Shown piece after piece: positions 58,560-64,000 of a stretch of DNA of 64,000 nucleotides. A program made the position numbers and the translations under genes. Where the stretch lies: assembly GCA_015680685.1 (NCBI GenBank), contig MNCI01014538.1, positions 484,286 to 548,285 of the forward strand. Direction: 5' to 3'. The notes under the pieces are model-generated. The model had not been told where the DNA came from and did no database searches. It was given only the letters and a program-made list of their open reading frames with translations. The stretch is from Gnetum montanum (taxonomy: Eukaryota; Streptophyta; Gnetopsida; Gnetales; Gnetaceae). Each line of letters opens with the position of its first letter. Position 1 is the first letter of the stretch.

Positions 58560-59270
58560 AAATTTTCTCCTGCAAGCACTTGAACCGGCCAATAAGTTTG
58601 GGAGTTACATTCACGAGAAATTCCAGGGGAGGTACACTTAGGATTTGCTGCATTAAGCAGCGATGACCCTGATTCGTCTGGGCTAGCCCTAGATTCTGGG
58701 CAGCAAAGAAGCGCAACAAAAAATTAGTTTGCTTCCAACAAAACAAACCCACGCACACACGGCAACCAAATGCGGGTTCTCAGTCGCCTAAAATGGCCGG
58801 CCCATGGCGCTGCAACTTTCCAGGATTCCGGCTCACAGCCTTCACGTGAGCCAAAAAACACACATAAATGAAATTTATTTTAATATCCCAACACGCATCA
58901 AGACAAAAAATATCACCAAGAAACCCCCCTCCCCCCCTCCTCATCATCATCATCATCATCATGATGCATGATTCGCATCCGCGACAGAGAAGGATCGACA
59001 TCTCCAACTGCAGAGGCGAGCAGTGGAGGCGTTCTTGTGTTTCTCACCAATACCACGGCGCCACGTGGCATGGTTGACAATCATTATCAAAGCTCCCGAA
59101 TGATTGCCCCCGCCTCGCCCCCGCGCGTGGACGCGGGCCCCACCGCCCCCGCGAGCACGAATAATAATAATTGCGGGATATTGTTAATTATTCGGGGCTG
59201 GGGATTTTGGGTTCTTATTTTTGGGTCCGACGACGCCCCCCCTGGGATCGGCTTTTTTCGGTTTGAAAAC
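58560..59270 (+). other. Distal upstream region of the MYB gene
   Basis: The base composition changes here to GC- and CpG-richer, non-repetitive sequence. It contains a C-run followed by a (CAT)n microsatellite (58941-58964) and GC-rich blocks (59100-59160). No gene is supported. The open frames on both strands overlap each other and have low-complexity translations. Confidence 0.5.
58941..58964. repeat. (CAT)n microsatellite upstream of the MYB gene
   Basis: Seven to eight CAT triplets following a C-rich run. Confidence 0.9.
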
Positions 59271-60932
59271 TCCCAGATTCCTCTCCTTTGCTCCTCTTCT
59301 TCTTCTCTTCTCTTACCCTTTCTTGCTTCTTGTTTCTTCTGGACTTGACTCCGTTCTCTGCTCTTGCTCTGGTCCGCTCTTCTCTGGCAATGAAGATGGG
59401 CGTGTCTCGCCCCACCAAATCGCCACGTCAGCGTAATGAATTTTCTTTTTCCGTTTCTGGCATGCCTCGCTCGCGATTTTCTCCTTTTGCGTTTGGGAGA
59501 GAAAATGCCCAACCAAAACGGCAGGGCCAAGGATTTGATGTTTATTTTTTTTGATTTCCAGGATTTTTTCGTGGAGGTGAAAGGTGGCCGTAAACTCCAG
59601 TGCGACAAAGCTGTGTTGGGGATAAGAAAAAGCGGTTTTTCCCTTTTGGAAAAGGATTGCTGGAAAAATATTTTTTGCGATATGGATCAGCGATATCCCC
59701 CGGATTTTTGCGATATAAAACCGCAAGGAGATTTTTTTTTTTTGAAGTGACAGTGGTTGTTTGTTTTTACTTGTGAAAGAGAAATATTGGAAAGAATTCC
59801 TTTTGTTGTTTTTCAGATGAGAATCGAGAAATTTTGGATACCAAATATTCCTCCCGATGGAAGGAGCCGGATTACGGTGGACTGAAAAAATAGCAAATAA
59901 GAAAATTGGATTGAGTTTTTCTTTTTTTAAAGGTTTACAAAATCGAAGAAACGGCATCGAGAGGAAAAGATTTTAGGGTGTGAAAGGTACCAGAAACAGA
60001 ATCTTCCGTTTAAACTTCGATGTTTTCATGATTGAAAAACGCGTCACTTGAAAGCATAAATATTATTTTTTGCCTTTTCAGACCTGAAATCAGGGGAAGG
60101 GACAGAGCCTTGTTGTAAAATCAAATAACGGCATGGTGAAAACTTGATCGTCTGAAGTCCAGATATTTTGCCTTTCGGAAAACGCGTAGCTAGAAACAAA
60201 ATATCTTCCCCTTGGAATTCAAGAAACGAAGTGGTAAAAATTGGAGAGCAAAACGTTTGCCTGATTTGGCGTAGTAACGCAATTGGCAGAGAACCAGGAT
60301 TCTTCATTCAAAGTCAAAGATTTTGCTGGTGGAAAAACGCGTTAAGTTGAATTAAGACTATGTTTGCTTTGCTTCTCAAGATCGAAATGATGAAAGAAAA
60401 GACGAATTTTTGTTTTTATTTTTGAATTTTGAGCTGGCTAGAGAACGCGAAACGCTGGAAAGCGAAAGGTTTTTTCAATTTTTGGAGAGGAAAAGTTGAA
60501 ATGATGAAAAGAAATGGGAAAAGTGGGGGCTAGGACTCACGGGAAAGTGCACGGCCGTAGGAGGAGCGAAACAGTTGTGCAAAATAGAGTGGAATGAAAC
60601 GCACCAGGAGCGGCAGCACTAGCGCAAATTGCAATGACACGAAGAGCTGAAGAAGAAGGATGCTCAATGAGGAGAAGAAAAGCAAAGCATATACATTACG
60701 CATCTTTTGTGTCTCTCCCCTTTCTGCATCAACCAAGTGCAAGGGCCCAGCATAGCGCCCCTTTTCCCGGTTTCTGCACTTCGCCCGCGCATTTATTCCC
60801 CCTCCTGCTCTGCCGCTTGTGCGTTCCGTCTTTCTCTTCAAATTCCGCTCTGCCCTGACACCTCGGATATCAAATCCTCTTCGTGAGCGCATTTTTTCCC
60901 GGTTTTCGTTATTGTTGTTGTTGTGGTTGCAG
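59271..60932 (+). promoter_or_regulatory. Probable promoter, 5' leader and leader intron of the MYB gene
   Basis: A pyrimidine-rich tract (CTTCTTCTTCTCTTCTCTTACC, about 59295-59345, broken here into its repeats) is typical of plant 5' leaders, so transcription may start near 59280. Further on, the sequence TTGTTGTTGTTGTGGTTGCAG ends at 60932 and looks like a 3' splice site 7 nt before the MYB start codon. This fits a 5' leader intron, as known for some GAMYB genes. The donor cannot be placed. Three imperfect repeats with AACGCGT lie within. Confidence 0.5.
60038..60342. repeat. Three imperfect ~145-bp repeats with AACGCGT cores
   Basis: AACGCGT occurs at 60038-60044, 60181-60187 and 60336-60342. 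Each copy follows a 'ttttg/cc...ggaa' stretch and is preceded about 40-60 bp earlier by a 'tcaaagtc/ctgaagtcc/aacttcgatg' phrase. Spacing is 143 and 155 bp. ACGCGT is a CGCG-box of the kind bound by CAMTA factors. Confidence 0.6.
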
Positions 60933-60939
60933 AGAGAAG

Positions 60940-63900
60940 ATGAAGATGAACAAGCTAGGTCTCATGCCGGAGGACGCAGGCTGCTCGTCCTCGTCCTCGA
61001 ATTCCAGCTCGTCCGGCGTAAACAATAACAATTCCAACTCCGGCTTGAAGAAGGGGCCATGGACGGCCGCTGAAGATGCCATTCTCATCGCGTACGTGAA
61101 GGAACACGGCGAAGGCAACTGGAACTCCGTGCAGAAGCACTCCGGGCTTTCGCGCTGTGGCAAGAGCTGCCGCCTGCGTTGGGCCAACCATCTGCGGCCG
61201 AATCTGAAGAAAGGAGCCTTCTCGGCCGAGGAAGAGCGTCTCATCATAGATCTTCACGGCAAACTCGGCAACAAGTGGGCTCGCATGGCTGCTCTGGTAA
61301 GAAAATCGTGCGAATAATGCTCCGTAGTAGCTTACAGTATTTGATCGGATTATGCTGGATAGCTTTTCTTTCTTTTCACGTTAACAATTTCTTCCTGAAT
61401 TTCGTGTGCGTTTCTCTTGATTGAAGCTTAGTTTGCGTTTGAGAATGCTCTTGAAAAGATGCAGAGACGTTTGTTTCTCGTCCAGTTTCTGCAAGATTTT
61501 TCGTTTGATTTCGCGCAGAACTGCGTCGAATATTGATCGCGTTGAGGAGGAAGTCTTAAATTTGAGCTCATGCTTGCTATTTTTGATGAAGCTTAGTTCC
61601 ACCGTGGATTTTATTTCCTTGATAAACGCTTTTCGGTGATTAGGCTTCCAGTTTCATGCCTCTATGAGTGTTTCTTGTAGACATGCTGAATTTGGTCGAG
61701 TTCTGCTGCCTTGGGAATTTGTTTGAATGACGTGAAAAGCGTAAGCTCTGGAACATTTACTTGCAATTATCGATATCTGATCTATTTGACTTCTGTTGAG
61801 ACGACTTAGACATGAATTCTTAATTTCTAATGGCTTTTTAAAGTCGGAAGGTTATCCGAATTTGGATATCTTTGAAGATTTCGAGACTGAAATGTTTTAA
61901 CAGTTTAATTTCTCTCCAAGATCATTCTTCTGCGTTTTAATGAATTTTTTTTTGCCTCTGTGAATTTGTTCGGGAAATAGACCTATAGTATCGTTTCAAT
62001 CTTGTGCTTGAATTGTGCAGTTGGAGGATGTCTTGTAGATAACCTTTTATATGTTTGAACTAATTTGGCTAACGGCCGGTGTTTTCTTTTAAAGAACTGC
62101 TGTTCAGATCGACCAGTTTTAATGTTCTCAGAGAAATCCCTTCTTTGTTTGAAGATTTCTTCTAGATAGGATTATGAAACCTTGCCTTTGGATCTTGTGG
62201 CTTGTGAACATCTCTTTGATAGAAAACTTTCGTAGAGCATGATTTCAGGCTTTGTGGAATGTCGCTTTTATGAGAGATTCGTTTGACCTTTGATTCATGC
62301 AAAGTTGCTGTGCGTGAGAGTGCATTCCCTCTTACGCTTTAAAATTCGATTGAATCAGAAAATCAAGCTTGAATGATGGTCTCGGTTCTTTTCTTTCCGA
62401 AGATATTTCTTTGAGCAAAACAGCTTTGTCTTACTTTATTTATCATACCATATAACTTTCGTCTGTTTTTGCGGGATGATGAAGATGCCCGGAAGGACTG
62501 ACAATGAGATCAAGAACTACTGGAACACGCGAATCAAGCGCCGAATGCGAGCGGGACTCTCCCTGTATCCACCAGAAATCCCTTCCTCGGATCGCTCGCT
62601 CCCCCGCCGCTGCAACATCAACTCTCTGAGCGAAATGAACATCAAACTCTCTAGCAACAACTCTGCCGAAAATTTTCTGAGAATTCCTCAACCAAGCTTC
62701 GAACCCTACCGAGACGCTTCAGCTTCTAGAGACTTCACAGGCAACTTGATCATCAAGCAGCCACCGGACGCTGGCGTTCCATGCTCGGATGCGAGCTCTT
62801 TTGGCCTCGGCATCTCAGAGCTGCCTTCAAGTCAAAGGGACTCCCACTTCTCTTCAAAATATCCAGATTCTTCGTACACTTCGTCGCTGGGCTTGCCGGA
62901 GGCAGGCAACGACTCTAAGCTTCTAGATGCTCTGCTTCAAGAAAACTATATAAAGGCAGCAGCCAAAGCCGAGATTCCGCATATGGATATCTCGGTGCCC
63001 AATGCGGTCGCGGAGTACGGCATGAATTACAGAAACTCCGGCTTGGAAACATGCTCTTTCCCAGCTTTTCCGGTGCAAAGCATGCCCATCGACGACAACC
63101 TGAAAGGTATGTTATCGCAGGTATAAACTATGAATTAATGGATACATTATAAATCTAGACGACAGCGCTTTGGTTAACCTCTTATTTTAAATGAGTGAAA
63201 TTTTTATCAGTCGTTTCTTTCATGGTTTCTTATGAGTTTGCCTCTGCAATTAAAAATCAGAATCCTCATTCGACCTCTCACATTTCTTTGGCTCTGACTG
63301 AAAATCAAACTTCATCATCTCATCCTTGAAGGCATGAGAACAAAATCGAAACTGCATTGGCAGACAAGCATGAACACATAAGATTCAGCATTCCTGGTTT
63401 TCGTGTCCAATCATTTATGTTTGCTTTTTCACTGAATTTGAAAATACAATATTCCTTTGCGTTGCTTTCCCTTTCAGAATAAAATCTGTTATGGTGAAAT
63501 TTCTTTGATAAAGTACAAAATTTTTAAAACCTGATCCAACGCATTCGTCGACCGCTTCCAAAAACAAATTTGAGAAATCATTTATCTGTGCTCACCTCTC
63601 GCCTCTCCTCCAAAAACGCTTCCCTATAAACGCTTACGTCAACAACAACGAAAAAAGCAACGTTACAGCCATTTTATGTGTTGACATTCTCTGATCCATC
63701 AAAGATTTTAAAAACGAAAAGAAAAGTGAAATTCCTTCTTCCGTTACACACACTGACGTTTTTCTCTTTATTTGCTTCGTTTCAGAGAAAAAGCTCGAGA
63801 ACCAGGCACCCTGTAACAATATACTGGAATATTCAGCTGATGCAGACACCGAGGAAGAATTCAAAACGCTGCTCGACTTTGCCAAACCGCTCACGGCCAG

Positions 63901-64000
63901 CTGCATGATTAATCCCGACTGGTACACATCATCATCGCCTCTTTATGCCAACAACCATGGACTTTCAATCCCAGACCTCTCAGGCTCTGCAAACTTCAAC
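60940..64000 (+). CDS. GAMYB: GAMYB-like R2R3-MYB transcription factor (3' end outside window)
   Basis: Exons 60940-61296, 62485-63106 and 63786-64000 (open at the window end) join in frame and give 398 residues; GAMYBs are usually about 500-600. Introns of 1188 and 679 bp have GT...AG ends; the first splits R3 between residues 119 and 120 at phase 0, as in GAMYBs. Residues 15-35 are a Ser/Asn-rich leader. R2 (about 38-88) has Trp41, Trp61, Trp81; R3 (about 91-139) has Phe94, Trp113, Trp132. Signature segments: [76 protein letters not shown]. Further GAMYB marks are SELPSSQ (230-236, miR159 site) and LLDALLQE (265-272). The start follows a likely leader 3' splice site; an in-frame ATG 57 nt upstream would lie in that intron. 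Known family role: nuclear activator in gibberellin response and spore/pollen development. Confidence 0.95.
61297..62484 (+). other. MYB intron 1
   Basis: 1188 bp, T-rich, donor CTG|GTAAGA, acceptor GATGAAG|ATG. No gene or repeat is recognised inside. Confidence 0.88.
62816..62836 (+). promoter_or_regulatory. Predicted miR159 target site in the MYB coding region
   Basis: A 21-nt stretch encoding SELPSSQ lines up with the perfect complement of miR159 at 17 of 21 positions. Mismatches fall at target positions 1, 8, 16 and 17 (the last is a G-U pair); the cleavage-site positions pair. The location, in the ELPS-encoding segment of a GAMYB, is where the site lies in other plants. Confidence 0.75.
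63107..63785 (+). other. MYB intron 2
   Basis: 679 bp, donor AAAG|GTATGT, acceptor TTTCAG|AGAAA. A second possible donor, CGCAG|GTATAA, lies at 63121. It would shift the frame and end the protein at 63908 in exon 3, so it is not the main choice. Confidence 0.85.

Noticed and set aside
59087-59608. 173-codon minus-strand open frame
   Set aside because: Its Arg/Lys/Glu-rich translation is the antisense of a CT-rich leader tract. No motif is seen.
59313-59957. 214-codon minus-strand open frame upstream of the MYB gene
   Set aside because: It overlaps several open frames on both strands, has no domain, low complexity and Lys/Ser/Phe-rich composition, and lies in the likely leader region of the MYB gene.
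60250-60320. A-box-like sequence (AACGCAATTGGCAGAGAACC) suggesting a tRNA
   Set aside because: No B box (GTTCGAATC) follows and no cloverleaf can be drawn.

Overview
The window is nuclear DNA of a land plant with a large, repeat-rich genome. It is AT-rich and dominated by nested, decayed Ty3/gypsy LTR retrotransposons, and it holds one clear single-copy host gene. That gene is a GAMYB-type R2R3-MYB with plant splice sites and a miR159-like target site. A gymnosperm is my best guess, but a fern cannot be excluded from sequence alone.

Layout. (1) 131-3858 is a tandem repeat array with seven decayed copies of a tRNA-Gln(UUG) gene, interrupted by a solo LTR at 1132-1925. (2) About 4330-49503 is a retrotransposon nest. 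A plus-strand LTR (H) is split by minus-strand element F (4597-48980). F is in turn split by solo LTR D (9702-10553), by element A (11001-27417, minus; itself split by element B, 16928-23855, plus), by element G (29792-39789, plus) and by element E (41766-48693, minus). (3) 49504-57864 holds an orphan decayed reading frame, solo LTR I (50341-51499, with an N gap) and a truncated minus-strand gypsy element J with its 5' LTR. (4) 57865-58560 returns to the repeat family of region 1 and contains one intact tRNA-Gln(UUG) gene. (5) 58560-64000 is a GC- and CpG-richer host segment with the GAMYB-like gene. It has three coding exons here, and the last one runs off the window.

Elements A, B, E and F are relatives. 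They share TGATG...CATCA LTR ends, a primer-binding site complementary to the 3' end of tRNA-Asp, the same unusual gag N-terminus with a His/Ser/Arg-rich linker, a retropepsin, and a second copy of the polypurine tract just after the coding region. A carries reverse transcriptase, RNase H and integrase. B, E and apparently F carry only gag and protease, so they look like non-autonomous partners that an A-like element could have mobilised. All retroelement frames are broken, mostly by C-to-T/G-to-A changes as expected from methylated DNA.

Single-N joints and N runs mark assembly problems. Two short segments lie in inverted orientation between Ns and a 101-bp segment is duplicated between Ns; these should not be read as biology. 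Domain limits inside decayed elements are approximate, because I read them by eye from broken frames.
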